A stretch of 64,000 nt of DNA from Flavobacterium psychrophilum DSM 3660 = ATCC 49418 (GCF_002217405.1 NZ_MUHE01000014.1:1-64000), one strand, 5' to 3'; counted from the first letter of the stretch, positions 18,465 to 28,071 are shown. The notes: generated from the letters alone by a model not told the origin. Made by a program: numbers and translations.

Positions 18465-18995
18465 ATGACAACAGATAAAATAGAAACTTTCGACGTTCTA
18501 GTCGAAATTCCAAGAGGAAGTAGAAACAAATACGAATACGATTTCGATTTAAAAAGAATGCGTTTCGATCGTATGTTGTTCTCCTCAATGATGTATCCAG
18601 CAGATTACGGATTTATACCAGAAACATTAGCGCTAGATGGAGATCCGCTAGACGTATTAGTGCTACTAACAAAACCAACCTTTCCTGGTTGTGTGATCGA
18701 AGTAAAGCCAATAGGTATTTTTAATATGGCAGACGACAAAGGGCAAGATGAAAAAATAATTTGCGTTCCTGTTTCTGATCCAATCTGGAATTCGTTAAAC
18801 GATTTGTCAGATATTAATGCCCATTTAGTGAAAGAAATCGAACACTTTTTTCAAGTTTACAAAGACCTAGAAAACAAAAAAGTAGAGGTAAAAGGGTGGG
18901 GAGATGTAAAAGAAGCAAAAGAAATTATAGCACAATGTGTAGCTCGTTTTCAAGCAATAGAAAACAAACCAGCAGGATTATTTAGCATTAAATAG
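18465..18995 (+). CDS. ppa: Inorganic pyrophosphatase
   Basis: Hydrolyses pyrophosphate to phosphate. The 176-residue protein starts MTTDKIETFDVLVEIPRGS. Metal ligands lie in DGDPLDVLVL and in the MADDKGQDEKII region, with the lysine/arginine residues of soluble class I enzymes and MMYPADYGFIPETLA. An upstream in-frame ATG at 18441 would add eight residues overlapping the probable -7 box (TACTTTTG, 18436-18443), so the start at 18465 is preferred. A strong terminator follows. Confidence 0.95.
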   Translation: MTTDKIETFDVLVEIPRGSRNKYEYDFDLKRMRFDRMLFSSMMYPADYGFIPETLALDGDPLDVLVLLTKPTFPGCVIEVKPIGIFNMADDKGQDEKIICVPVSDPIWNSLNDLSDINAHLVKEIEHFFQVYKDLENKKVEVKGWGDVKEAKEIIAQCVARFQAIENKPAGLFSIK

Positions 18996-19010
18996 TTTTT
19001 TATTCCTATA

Positions 19011-19048
19011 AAAAAAAGCAACATTCTGAAAAGAGTGTTGCTTTTTTT
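19011..19048 (+). terminator. Terminator after ppa
   Basis: The stem AAAAAGCAACATTCT / AGAGTGTTGCTTTTT has a GAAA loop and is followed by a T-run, 16 bp past the ppa stop. It may act in both directions, since the S66 peptidase gene ends at 19092 on the other strand. Confidence 0.85.
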
Positions 19049-19091
19049 ATAATATTATCCTAAAATTAATAAATTGCAGCAGGTTTTCTGG

Positions 19092-20135
19092 TTAGTCGAT
19101 TACCCCATTTTCGATAATACTAAAACTTTTCTCTTTACAATTTATTTCGGCATTTAATCCGTATGGGATTGTAAATGTAGGGCTTGTATGTCCGAAATTC
19201 ATTTCTGTTACAATAGGCAACTCTGTTAATTGTAATTCGTCTCTAATAATTTGCAATAAAATTTTGTTGTACTCTTTTGTAAATTGATTGTTGTATGGTC
19301 TTCCTAGAATGACTGCTTTTATTTTATGAAAAACCCCTTGAGCGGCATAATTCCAAATAATCCATTTAAAATTCATGGGAGGCATCATAACTTCTGAAGT
19401 TTCTAAAAATAAAATGCTATCTTCCCAATCACTTGGTTGAAACCAATATTCAGTTGATTTTAGAAATTCTAATACTTCAAGACAGCCACCTATTAGTTTT
19501 CCTTGAACTTTAGTTTTTCCTTGTAAAAAATTCCAACCATTATTTGGAGTTAATTCTCGTTTTTTATTTGCTAATGATTTATCTGTCCATTCGAGTCTTT
19601 CGCTTGTCCAGCCGTTACTATTTGGTAAAATTTGTCCAATTGGCTCGGACGAAAAAAGCGTTTTCTTAATGTCATCTATTTGGTATTGTAGCATTCCTCC
19701 GTTTTCTGCAAAACCCACCAATATTGATGTTCCGTAAAACGAAGATAATCCTGCCTTATAACAAGTAAGATGTGTAATGGTACTGTCTGAAAAGCCTAAA
19801 AATATTTTTGGATTTTTAGTGATAATTGAGAGGTCTAAATAAGGTAAGATTCTAACGCTGTCTTCTCCGCCAATATTTGTGATGATTGCTTTTATAGAAT
19901 TATCTGAAAAAGCCTCCATTAAATCATCTGCTCTTGCTTGTGGGTTTTTATTTAACCAGTCGGCAGATTTTAAAGCATTTTTTGTTTCGATTACCTCTAC
20001 TTTAAAATTGTCTTCAAGCTGTTTTTTTCCAGTCTGATAACGGTAGGGGAATTCTCCAGCACCTCCCCACGACAAGGAAATGGTGGCTACTTTATCTCCT
20101 GGTTTTAATGCTTTCGGTTTAATAAGTGTTTTCAT
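19092..20135 (-). CDS. S66-family LD-carboxypeptidase / MccF-like peptidase
   Basis: A 347-residue cytoplasmic serine peptidase. The nucleophile elbow is in FLGFSDSTITHL, and GGEDSVRILPYLD and ILFLETSEVMMPP follow the S66 pattern, with a late histidine in NFGHTSPTFTIPYG. Relatives either recycle murein tetrapeptide (LdcA) or inactivate microcin C-type peptide-nucleotides (MccF). The length and the MPPMNF loop favour the MccF-like side, but this is not decisive. It appears monocistronic. Confidence 0.85.
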   Translation of the reverse strand: MKTLIKPKALKPGDKVATISLSWGGAGEFPYRYQTGKKQLEDNFKVEVIETKNALKSADWLNKNPQARADDLMEAFSDNSIKAIITNIGGEDSVRILPYLDLSIITKNPKIFLGFSDSTITHLTCYKAGLSSFYGTSILVGFAENGGMLQYQIDDIKKTLFSSEPIGQILPNSNGWTSERLEWTDKSLANKKRELTPNNGWNFLQGKTKVQGKLIGGCLEVLEFLKSTEYWFQPSDWEDSILFLETSEVMMPPMNFKWIIWNYAAQGVFHKIKAVILGRPYNNQFTKEYNKILLQIIRDELQLTELPIVTEMNFGHTSPTFTIPYGLNAEINCKEKSFSIIENGVID

Positions 20136-20225
20136 ATAAATTCTAACTAACGTTTTTTAGGCGTAGGTTGCTTATACTAAAATAATTTAAATTTTCAAAT
20201 TTGCCAATTATTTTTAGAATAAACC

Positions 20226-23200
20226 TTAATTTAACTTAAAATTAATTTGTAATCCTTCTAATTCATTTAGTAATTCGTTTGAGATTTTAATTTTCAGTTT
20301 GCGGCTGTTCATAGAAATTTTATTAATTATTTTTGTTTCTTCGACTTCGGTAGTAATTGTTGGTTCTGGATTTTCAGATTCTTGAATGTCTCCATTTTCG
20401 TCTAATGCAACTTCTATATCATTGGCTTCTAGAGGTACTGCTTCAATTTGTTTTTTAATTCGTTCTAATTCTAAAATATCAAAAGATACAGTATTATCTC
20501 CTTTATTCGCATCAAAAATAGTAATCAATTGAGAAACTAACTCTTCTTGCAAAACGTTTATATCTAAGTGTATGACTAATTTTTTTGCGAAAATTCGCAA
20601 GACATCTTGTATAGATTCTACTTGCAGAAAGTTAATTTGCGGATCCGATTTTTTACCTGTATCCCGATTTACCCAACCGTCTTTTATATTAACTCGGATA
20701 TACACAAACTGATTTTGTACTAGAAAATGTCTGAATTTTAGGTATTCTTCATTAAAAATTCTGAACTCATTATTTTCATCATATCCTTCTAAAACAAAGG
20801 TTGCCCAGCCTTTTCCGTTTTTAGCAGTTCTGTGTTGTACATTGGTTACAATACCTCCAAAAGCAAGGTTTTTGCCTACGAATTGTTCTAGATTTTTTAG
20901 AGATTCGAGTTTGTTGTTGCAAAAATATTTCATCTCGAACTTGTAATCATCTAAAGGATGACCTGAAATATATATCCCAACAACTTCTTTTTCTTTGGCT
21001 AGTTTTTCCATCGTATTCCACTCTTCACAGGGTGGTATTAGAGGTTCAGAAATTTGCACATCGCTCGTGTCTCCAAACAAACTGACTTGCGACGAATTTT
21101 CGTTTTCTTGAAATTTAGCGCCAAATCGTATGGCTTTTTCGTAGAAAGTTAAATTATCGCCATCGGTATGAAAATATTGTGCCCTATGTGTGTTTTCAAA
21201 ACAATCGAAGCCACCTGCGAGAATAAGGTTTTCGATGGCTTTTTTGTTAGCAGCACGCTGATCGACACGCTTGGCTAAATCGAAAATAGATTTGTAACTT
21301 CCGTCTTTTCTGTTTTCGACAATGGTATTTACGGCGCCCATTCCCACACCTTTTACAGCGCCTATTCCGAAACGAACGGCATAATCATCATTGACCGTAA
21401 ATTTGTAAAATGATTCGTTTACGTCTGGGCCCAAAACGGCTAATCCCATGCGTTTGCATTCTTCCATAAAAAACGAAACTTGCTTAATATCGCTCATGTT
21501 ATTAGACAAAACTGCCGCCATATATTCGGCTGGATAATTGGCTTTTAGGTAGGCGGTTTGGTAGGCAATCCACGCATAACAAGTAGAGTGCGATTTGTTA
21601 AACGCATATTCGGCAAAGGCTTCCCAGTCTTTCCATATTTTTTCTAGTTTGTCTTCGGCATGGCCTTTGGCGACAGCCTGACTGACAAATTTAGGTTTCA
21701 TTTTGTCTAGGACATCACGTTGTTTTTTTCCCATGGCTTTACGCAAAACGTCGGCATCACCTTTAGAAAAATCGGCTAGTCTTTGTGATAAAAGCATTAC
21801 TTGTTCTTGGTAAACGGTGATTCCGTATGTGTCTTTTAGTAGTTCTTCGCAGGCTTCAAGGTCGTATTCTATAGGTTCTTCGCCATTTTTTCGTTTAATA
21901 AAACTTGGTATATAAGCAATAGGTCCTGGGCGATACAAGGCATTCATGGCAATTAAATCATTAAAAACTGTGGGCTTTAGTTCCTTCATGTATTTTTGCA
22001 TACCTGCACTTTCGTACTGAAAAATTCCTACTGTTTCGCCACGTTGAAATAATTCATAAGTCTTTACATCATCAATAGGAAATGTGTCTGGATCGAGTTG
22101 TATTCCCGTTCTATATTTGACAAGTTTTACAGTGTCTTTTATTAAGGTTAGGGTTTTTAGTCCTAAGAAATCCATTTTTAATAATCCTGCACTTTCGGCA
22201 ACGGAGTTGTCAAATTGGGTAACATATAAATCTGAATCTTTAGCGGTGGTTACAGGAACAAAATTAGTAATGTCGCTTGGAGTAATAATAACTCCACAAG
22301 CATGAATTCCTGTGTTGCGAAGATTTCCTTCTAGGATTTGTGCTTGTTGAATGGTTTCGCCGCCTAAATCTTCTTCTTTAGAGAGTAATATTAATTCTTT
22401 CATTCGGTCGAAATCTTCTGGTCGTAAGACTTTTTTAATTTCAACTTCGGTGTCGTTCATAAAACGGGCTAAATTCCATTTTCCGGGAAGCATTCCGGGT
22501 AATAATTTGGCAATTTTATCGGCTTCAAAAAGCGGTAAGTCTAATACTCTGGCGGTATCACGAATGGCAGATTTTGCTGCCATAGTACCGTATGTAATAA
22601 TTTGTGCAACTTGTTTTTTCCCGTATTTTTCAATCACATAATCCATGACTTTGCTACGTCCTTCGTCATCAAAATCGATATCGATATCGGGAAGCGATAC
22701 ACGATCTGGATTTAAGAATCTTTCGAAAAGCAGATTGTATAAAAGGGGGTCGATATTCGTAATTCCTAAGCAATAGGCAACAACGGAACCTGCTGCAGAA
22801 CCACGCCCTGGTCCAACAGAAACGTCCATTTTTCTGGCTTCGGCAATAAAATCTTGCACGATTAAGAAATAACCAGGGTATCCTGAGTTTTGTATGGTTA
22901 GTAATTCGAAATCTATTCTTTCTTCTATTTCGGGTGTTATTTCGGCATAGCGTCTTTTGGCACCTTGGTAAGTAAGATGATGCAAGTATTTGTTTTCTCC
23001 TCGAACGCCGCCATCAGTTTGGTCTTCGGGAACTAAAAACTCTGTTGGAATTTCAAACTTTGGAAGTAAAACGTCTCTATAAAGCGAGTAAATTTCTATT
23101 TTATCTACAATTTCTTGAATATTGACAATGGCATCTGGTAAATCAGAAAATAATTGTTTCATTTCTTCTCCCGATTTGAAATAATATTCCTGATTAGGCA

Positions 23201-24752
23201 GGCCAAATCGATAACCACGACCACGACCTATTGGAGTTGCTTGTTTTTCTCCTTCTTTTACACATAGCAAAATATCATGGGCATTGGCATCGTCTTTAGA
23301 GATGTAAAAAGTATTATTGGTCGCAATGAGTTTTACTTCATGCTTGTTTGCAAAAGATATTAATGTTTGATTGACACGATTCTCGTCTTCTTGATTGTGT
23401 CGCATCAATTCGAGATAGAAATCGTCTTTAAATTTCGATTTCCACCAAAGTAAGGCTTCTTCTGCCTGATTTTCGCCAAGGTTTAGGATTTTGCTAGGAA
23501 TTTCTCCGTATAAATTTCCTGATAAAACAATAATATCTTCCTTGTATTGTTCGATTACATTTCTGTCTATTCTGGGTACATAATAAAAACCCTCTGTGTA
23601 TGCAATAGAAGACATTTTGGCTAAATTATGATAGCCTTTTTTGTTTTTTGCCAAGAAAACAACTTGGTAACCATTGTCTTTTTTGGATTTGTCTTTGTGG
23701 TTGTCGCAAACAAAAAATTCGCAGCCCACGATGGGTTTCATTTCTACTTCAGTGGCTTCTTCTCCGTTTTCTATTGCAGTAGCATTTTTTTTAGCGGCAG
23801 TCTTATTCTGATTCAAAACATCTCGAACAAAATGAAAAGCACCCATCAAATTGGCATGGTCTGTCATAGCAACGGCCGACATCTTGTTTTTTGCGGCTGC
23901 AGCTACTAATTTTGCTACCGATATTGTAGATTGTAAAACCGAAAACTGTGTGTGATTGTGCAAATGTGCAAATTTTGCGTTTGCTAAATTTTGCGTAATT
24001 TCTGTTGAAATTGGCGTTTTTGTTTCAACTTTTTTAGCTTGTTGAAAACGTTTGGCTATCTCGGCAGAAGCTTCTTTTAGGTTTATGTGTTTTAAACCTA
24101 AAAGTTGAATTTCTCCTTGGTTTTTGCGTTGAAATTCGTGAAAATAATGTGCTTCAACGTCGAGTTCTTCTTTGGTAAAAGCTTCTCTTTTTATTAATTC
24201 TAAAAAACAACGAGTCGTTGCTTCAACATCGGCAGTAGCATTGTGTGCTTCCGAAAACGGAATTTGAAATAAATATTGATGAAGTTCTGTAAGTGTTGGT
24301 AATTTGAATCTTCCGCCACGACCTCCAGGTAATTTTAGTAGTGATGCAGTAACTTCGGTACAGGTATCTAAAACTGGCATTTTTACCATATCTGAACTAA
24401 TATTGGCACGATAAAATTCGCAACCCATAATATTGACATCGAAGCCTACATTTTGTCCAACTATAAATTTAGTTTTTGAAAGAGCGATATTAAATTGCTC
24501 TAAAACTTCTTGCAATGATACGCCTTGTTCTATTGCCAATTCGGTAGAAATGCCATGAATACGTTCGGCATCATAAGGAATATTAAATCCTTCTGGTTTG
24601 ATTAGATAATCTTGATGTTCGATAAGATTTCCCATCTCATCGTGCAATTGCCATGCGATTTGGATACAACGAGGCCAGTTGTTAGTATCTGTTATTGGTG
24701 CAGACCAACTGCGAGGTAATCCTGTGGTTTCGGTATCGAAGATTAAATACAT
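20226..24752 (-). CDS. dnaE: DNA polymerase III alpha subunit with fused proofreading exonuclease
   Basis: Replicative polymerase of 1508 residues. Residues 1-190 form a complete DEDDh exonuclease: FDTETTG (D6, E8), D105 in NVGFDVNIMG, and H170/D175 in HNATADVEAT. A PHP domain begins at about 260 (HLHNHTQFSVLQ). The polymerase core includes GPGRGSAAGSVVAYCLG and the catalytic PDIDIDFDDEGR. After it come the helix-hairpin-helix region, an OB fold (about 1250-1330) and a C-terminal tail. The exonuclease is normally the separate epsilon subunit; the cis fusion is known in Bacteroidota as far as I recall. A good promoter (24824-24854) lies upstream, within a duplicated 68-bp sequence. Confidence 0.96.
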   Translation of the reverse strand: MYLIFDTETTGLPRSWSAPITDTNNWPRCIQIAWQLHDEMGNLIEHQDYLIKPEGFNIPYDAERIHGISTELAIEQGVSLQEVLEQFNIALSKTKFIVGQNVGFDVNIMGCEFYRANISSDMVKMPVLDTCTEVTASLLKLPGGRGGRFKLPTLTELHQYLFQIPFSEAHNATADVEATTRCFLELIKREAFTKEELDVEAHYFHEFQRKNQGEIQLLGLKHINLKEASAEIAKRFQQAKKVETKTPISTEITQNLANAKFAHLHNHTQFSVLQSTISVAKLVAAAAKNKMSAVAMTDHANLMGAFHFVRDVLNQNKTAAKKNATAIENGEEATEVEMKPIVGCEFFVCDNHKDKSKKDNGYQVVFLAKNKKGYHNLAKMSSIAYTEGFYYVPRIDRNVIEQYKEDIIVLSGNLYGEIPSKILNLGENQAEEALLWWKSKFKDDFYLELMRHNQEDENRVNQTLISFANKHEVKLIATNNTFYISKDDANAHDILLCVKEGEKQATPIGRGRGYRFGLPNQEYYFKSGEEMKQLFSDLPDAIVNIQEIVDKIEIYSLYRDVLLPKFEIPTEFLVPEDQTDGGVRGENKYLHHLTYQGAKRRYAEITPEIEERIDFELLTIQNSGYPGYFLIVQDFIAEARKMDVSVGPGRGSAAGSVVAYCLGITNIDPLLYNLLFERFLNPDRVSLPDIDIDFDDEGRSKVMDYVIEKYGKKQVAQIITYGTMAAKSAIRDTARVLDLPLFEADKIAKLLPGMLPGKWNLARFMNDTEVEIKKVLRPEDFDRMKELILLSKEEDLGGETIQQAQILEGNLRNTGIHACGVIITPSDITNFVPVTTAKDSDLYVTQFDNSVAESAGLLKMDFLGLKTLTLIKDTVKLVKYRTGIQLDPDTFPIDDVKTYELFQRGETVGIFQYESAGMQKYMKELKPTVFNDLIAMNALYRPGPIAYIPSFIKRKNGEEPIEYDLEACEELLKDTYGITVYQEQVMLLSQRLADFSKGDADVLRKAMGKKQRDVLDKMKPKFVSQAVAKGHAEDKLEKIWKDWEAFAEYAFNKSHSTCYAWIAYQTAYLKANYPAEYMAAVLSNNMSDIKQVSFFMEECKRMGLAVLGPDVNESFYKFTVNDDYAVRFGIGAVKGVGMGAVNTIVENRKDGSYKSIFDLAKRVDQRAANKKAIENLILAGGFDCFENTHRAQYFHTDGDNLTFYEKAIRFGAKFQENENSSQVSLFGDTSDVQISEPLIPPCEEWNTMEKLAKEKEVVGIYISGHPLDDYKFEMKYFCNNKLESLKNLEQFVGKNLAFGGIVTNVQHRTAKNGKGWATFVLEGYDENNEFRIFNEEYLKFRHFLVQNQFVYIRVNIKDGWVNRDTGKKSDPQINFLQVESIQDVLRIFAKKLVIHLDINVLQEELVSQLITIFDANKGDNTVSFDILELERIKKQIEAVPLEANDIEVALDENGDIQESENPEPTITTEVEETKIINKISMNSRKLKIKISNELLNELEGLQINFKLN

Positions 24753-24822
24753 ATTTCTTAGGGATTAGTAACTAGATAAAAGGCAGCCAAGGCGAAGCCG
24801 AACGGAGCTAATAGTTATTGAA

Positions 24823-24890
24823 ACAAAAATACATTTTATGTAGTTGTTTGTCAATTTTAGTTATTAACAAACATAAAAAAAAACCATCTC
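24823..24890. repeat. 68-bp perfect direct repeat, left copy
   Basis: Identical over 68 bases to 26590-26657. It begins ACAAAAATACATTTTATG and ends AAACCATCTC. It carries the dnaE promoter on the minus strand and half of the hairpin of the RRM-gene terminator. Together with the right copy it brackets the AlbA_2-type gene. Confidence 0.97.
24824..24854 (-). promoter_or_regulatory. dnaE promoter (-33/-7)
   Basis: On the minus strand TTG (24854-24852), a 20-bp spacer and TATTTTTG (24831-24824) match the Bacteroidota -33/-7 consensus. It lies 70 bp upstream of dnaE. The identical promoter is present in the right repeat copy at 26591-26621. Confidence 0.7.
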
Positions 24891-25020
24891 GAATGAAATT
24901 ATTTTTTTGTTTGCTTGGAAAATATTTTATTTTTCGGATTTAATTTGCAAATAAAAAAACCTTTAATATCAGTAGTTTACATTCTATTTGGATTTACTCT
25001 GCAAATAAGAAATTAAATAT

Positions 25021-26466
25021 TTAAGCATAATATGGAATATATGTTGCGTATTTTCTTGATGTTATTTCAGGATCAGAAAGTTTAATCAATCTAGCTTCAA
25101 AAGTATCGGATATTATTCTTGAAGCAACTGATGAATTGTTTTTATCAATACCAAATCTTTCTCGAACGGATTGATTATTTAATTCCTTTCTATCTTCAAA
25201 AAGCAAACAAGCATGTTGATAACAGGCTCTTATTTTTTCTGTTTTCGACATTTCTTTTAACTCTTTTGGCGGAAACAAAATTACCTTTGTGTGTGATTCA
25301 CTTTTTTCAAATTTAACTGCTGGTAATTTTCTTGCCTCAATTGCTTCAATTGCTCTGTCGATACCACTGCCTCTTCTTTCGCATATTCCTAACAAAAGCA
25401 TTGTTTGAGCAAGAATTTCATTTCTTGATCTTGGTGGCATATCCAATAATCGGTTGAGATCATTTAATGGCGCTCCAGGATTTGTTATAACAAACCTGTT
25501 TGAGAAAATCTCAATTGTTATGGGCATGCCATCAATAGCAAAATCCTGATGTACTAAAGCATTCGCAATAAACTCTCTAATGGCAACTTTTGGATAAATT
25601 GGTACGTCTTTTCTAATTCCTTCAATAATTTCAGTTTTTGGTAACTGATTTAAAACATAGTTTATCATTCCTTCAAAGCCAGCAGCATAACCATAAACTC
25701 CATTTTGCTCTTTTTCTAATTCTCTATTGTTGCTGCCAACATATTGACGAACAATAACATTTCTTCCATTTAATTCTGGATAATCATTTATATCATTCGC
25801 AAATAAGATTGCACCTAAATTTGTAATACTCCAAGAATCATTTTTTTTATTGATAAACTTATATTCTACAAGAGTATTGAATATTGCATCTGTGTTTTTT
25901 GGCGTATTTTTATCTAAAAGCTCAAATAGTTTTTGATAATTTATTTTTTTCAAAACTTCTGTCTCTGATAAATTTTCCAAAGCGTTTATCTCTTCAAATG
26001 GAACACCTCTTGACTGGGAAATTAAAATTTGAACCTGTTTTTTGTTCATTTTAACAGTTTGACCAGCAGAGCGTGTATAGCAATTGTATAAATTATTCCC
26101 TCTCAAATGCGCTGGCTTTTCTGGCTGCTCAGGAATATGTATAAAAAGCAAATTAAAACCTTCAAACTCCATTATGCTATGTTCCAAAGAAATAGATGTA
26201 CTTAAATTATTTCTTGCAATATTTCCTAATAAAGTAACCGTTTTATCGGCTTCTTCCTGTGAAATAGAAAACAAACTAGCATCATTATTTACACCATAAA
26301 CCAAAAGACCTCCGCCTTGCAAATTAGCAAATGCACAAATATGTTGAGCCAATCTGTCTGTTTTTGAAGATAAACCACTCTTCCAATCAAGTTCATTGAG
26401 TTATATAGGCACAGGGAACAAACTGTCTCTTAATATGATTAATGCTTTTTCTTTCCAAGTTTCCAT
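25021..26466 (-). pseudogene. AlbA_2/Schlafen-type ATP-binding transcriptional regulator gene with in-frame stop
   Basis: The open part (25021-26352, starting at a TTG) encodes 443 residues. It covers most of an AlbA_2 domain (HICAFANLQGGGLLVYGVNN), a helicase-like C-terminal ATP-binding region (REFIANALVHQDF, RRGSGIDRAIEAIEA) and a winged-helix tail. The frame continues upstream to an ATG at 26466 (METWKEKALIIL...), interrupted only by TAA at 26401-26403. The sequence after that stop, LNELDWKS, is the missing start of the AlbA_2 domain. The gene is therefore split by one nonsense codon. Related proteins (COG2865) are common in accessory regions and have poorly defined regulatory or defence roles. 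The TTG start would give a product lacking the first AlbA_2 strand. Confidence 0.8.
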
Positions 26467-26589
26467 AATTATTTTTTTCTAAAACAATCAGACAAATCAA
26501 AATGTCTGTAAATTTAATTTTTCATTGTTTATACTTTTGCATCTTCTATTTCATTACTCATTGAAGTTGTTTAAACTTTTTGCACAATT

Positions 26590-26657
26590 ACAAAAATACA
26601 TTTTATGTAGTTGTTTGTCAATTTTAGTTATTAACAAACATAAAAAAAAACCATCTC
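26590..26657. repeat. 68-bp perfect direct repeat, right copy
   Basis: Exact match to 24823-24890. This copy is probably the original context, because it runs directly into the second half of the RRM-gene terminator hairpin (TATAGAGATGG). On the minus strand it provides a -33/-7 promoter (26621-26591) facing the AlbA_2-type gene. Confidence 0.97.
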
Positions 26658-26671
26658 TATAGAGATGGTTT
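26642..26671 (-). terminator. Terminator after the RRM gene
   Basis: The hairpin AACCATCTC-TATA-GAGATGGTT has a nine-A run on its left, which becomes the U-tract for leftward transcription, about 27 bp past the RRM-gene stop. Confidence 0.85.
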
Positions 26672-26697
26672 GATATATTTTTTGAAAATAAGTTAGA

Positions 26698-27099
26698 TTA
26701 GTATCCGCCTCTGTTTCCACCACGGTCGTTAGAACCACCACCACGGCTGTTCCCACCACCATTGTAACCACCACGAGAATCACCACCACGGCTGTTTCCA
26801 CCACCATAACCACCACCACTTGGGCGACTGTTATTGAAGCTTTTTCTTTCACCTTCTGGTTTTGGCTCTGATTTGTTTACAACAATAGCACGTCCGTCAA
26901 CAGTTGCACCATTTAACTCATCGATAGCTTTTTGACCTTCTTCGTCATTTGGCATTTCAACAAAACCAAATCCTTTACTTCTACCTGTAAATTTATCAGT
27001 AATAATTTTTACTGATTCTACAGCACCGTAAGCCTCGAAAGACTCTCTTAAATCTGCTTCCTCGATACTCCAAGGAAGGCTTCCAACAAAAATGTTCAT
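26698..27099 (-). CDS. RRM-domain RNA-binding protein with RGG tail
   Basis: The 133 residues have one RNA-recognition motif at about 1-80, with RNP2 (IFVGSL) and RNP1 (KGFGFVEM). A glycine/arginine/serine tail of repeated GGxSRGG units covers about 95-133. Such small RRM proteins are abundant in Bacteroidota and are thought to bind single-stranded RNA, possibly in cold or post-transcriptional control. The tail-coding DNA (26703-26825) is internally repetitive because of the Gly/Arg repeats. It is monocistronic with its own terminator. Confidence 0.9.
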   Translation of the reverse strand: MNIFVGSLPWSIEEADLRESFEAYGAVESVKIITDKFTGRSKGFGFVEMPNDEEGQKAIDELNGATVDGRAIVVNKSEPKPEGERKSFNNSRPSGGGYGGGNSRGGDSRGGYNGGGNSRGGGSNDRGGNRGGY

Positions 27100-27254
27100 A
27101 TATTATATTTATTATATTAGTACAAAGGTAAGTTATTAATATTCTAAATTGCATGATGTTAAGCTTTTATTTTAAAATAAACTCTTTTTCAGTGCTTTAG
27201 AAGTGTAAATGCTTGTGGTTAATGCTTCCTTTTATAAGAATTTTATTCTTTTAA

Positions 27255-27372
27255 AACTCATTATTTGGGTGTTGCTACAAGGGTTGGTTTTATATTGCAA
27301 ACGAAGTTCGTTAAGCTTCAATAAAGATAAAAGGATGGTAAAATACTTAACGCAAAATGCTGTAATTAATAA
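27255..27372 (+). repeat. Degenerate intergenic repeat, class A, copy 2
   Basis: Contains TATTTGGGTGTTGCTAC, the centre CGAAGTTCGTTAAGCTTC and the tail CTTAACGCAAAATGCTGTAA. It corresponds block by block to 7390-7500. It ends next to the stop codon of the lipoprotein gene on the opposite strand. Confidence 0.65.
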
Positions 27373-27384
27373 CGTTAGGTCTGA

Positions 27385-28071
27385 TTATTTTACTGGAATC
27401 TTATAAAAAACACCATTCTGGCAACTAGCTATTTTTCTGTTTACGGCATCATAGGCTATAAATTTAAAATTGCCTGAAATTGTTGTTCCGTTATATTCGG
27501 TAATTGTAATTTCGCCATTACTTTTAGATACATTTTGTACGATAAATGTTGCGTTTGCATCTCCGCTAGCGATAGTTATTATATCTCCCGCCCTGTAGTT
27601 GTTTCCCATTGCATTTGTTGTAACGCTGGTAATTACTCCGTTTGTGTTTGCAATTATGTCAACTTTTAATCCAAATCCAGAACCGCCCACTGTGGGTACA
27701 AGGCTTGATGTTGTATAACCTGTTCCTCCTGTAGAAAGTGTGATCTTATTTACTGATGACGAAGCTATTCCGGTGGTGTAAATGAAATTCGAGGAAGCTT
27801 TTGTTACTGTATATGAAGCAAAATTTGAAGCGTCAGTAGTTCCTAAAACGTGTGTTCCTAATGTTGCCGAATTTAAATTTAGCGTTACATTTCCAGTGGC
27901 AAATCCTTTTATTGTCATCTCGCCAGAAGCACTTTTTGTAGCCGAAAAGTTGGTTGCTTTCCATATCGAATTGTCGATAAATCCTTGAAATGCTGGATTG
28001 TTAAATTCGACATTTTTTTCGCATGATGTTAATATGATAGCAGAAAGAAATAAAAATAGAACTTTTTTCAT
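27385..28071 (-). CDS. Hypothetical lipoprotein (DUF6252-like)
   Basis: The 228 residues carry a lipoprotein signal peptide (FLSAIILTSC, Cys at about residue 17). The mature part is beta-rich with low-complexity Gly/Ser/Thr/Asn. It includes an immunoglobulin-like repeat-type central region (ITLSTGGTGYTTSSLVPTVGG). It resembles flavobacterial DUF6252 lipoproteins in its start (NPAFQGFIDNSIWKATNFSA) and end (CQNGVFYKIPVK). No function is known. It is probably surface- or periplasm-facing and monocistronic, divergent from rpsP. Confidence 0.7.
   Translation of the reverse strand: MKKVLFLFLSAIILTSCEKNVEFNNPAFQGFIDNSIWKATNFSATKSASGEMTIKGFATGNVTLNLNSATLGTHVLGTTDASNFASYTVTKASSNFIYTTGIASSSVNKITLSTGGTGYTTSSLVPTVGGSGFGLKVDIIANTNGVITSVTTNAMGNNYRAGDIITIASGDANATFIVQNVSKSNGEITITEYNGTTISGNFKFIAYDAVNRKIASCQNGVFYKIPVK

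Noticed and set aside
25021..26466. The AlbA_2-type gene as an active antiphage defence island
   Set aside because: It is a single gene with an in-frame stop and no other defence or mobile genes around it; I kept it as a pseudogene with an interesting insertion.
26703..26825. Regularly repeated CCACCACGG-type DNA that could look like a minisatellite or short CRISPR-like array
   Set aside because: It is the coding sequence of the Gly/Arg-rich tail of the RRM protein; the repetition follows from GGxSRGG peptide repeats.
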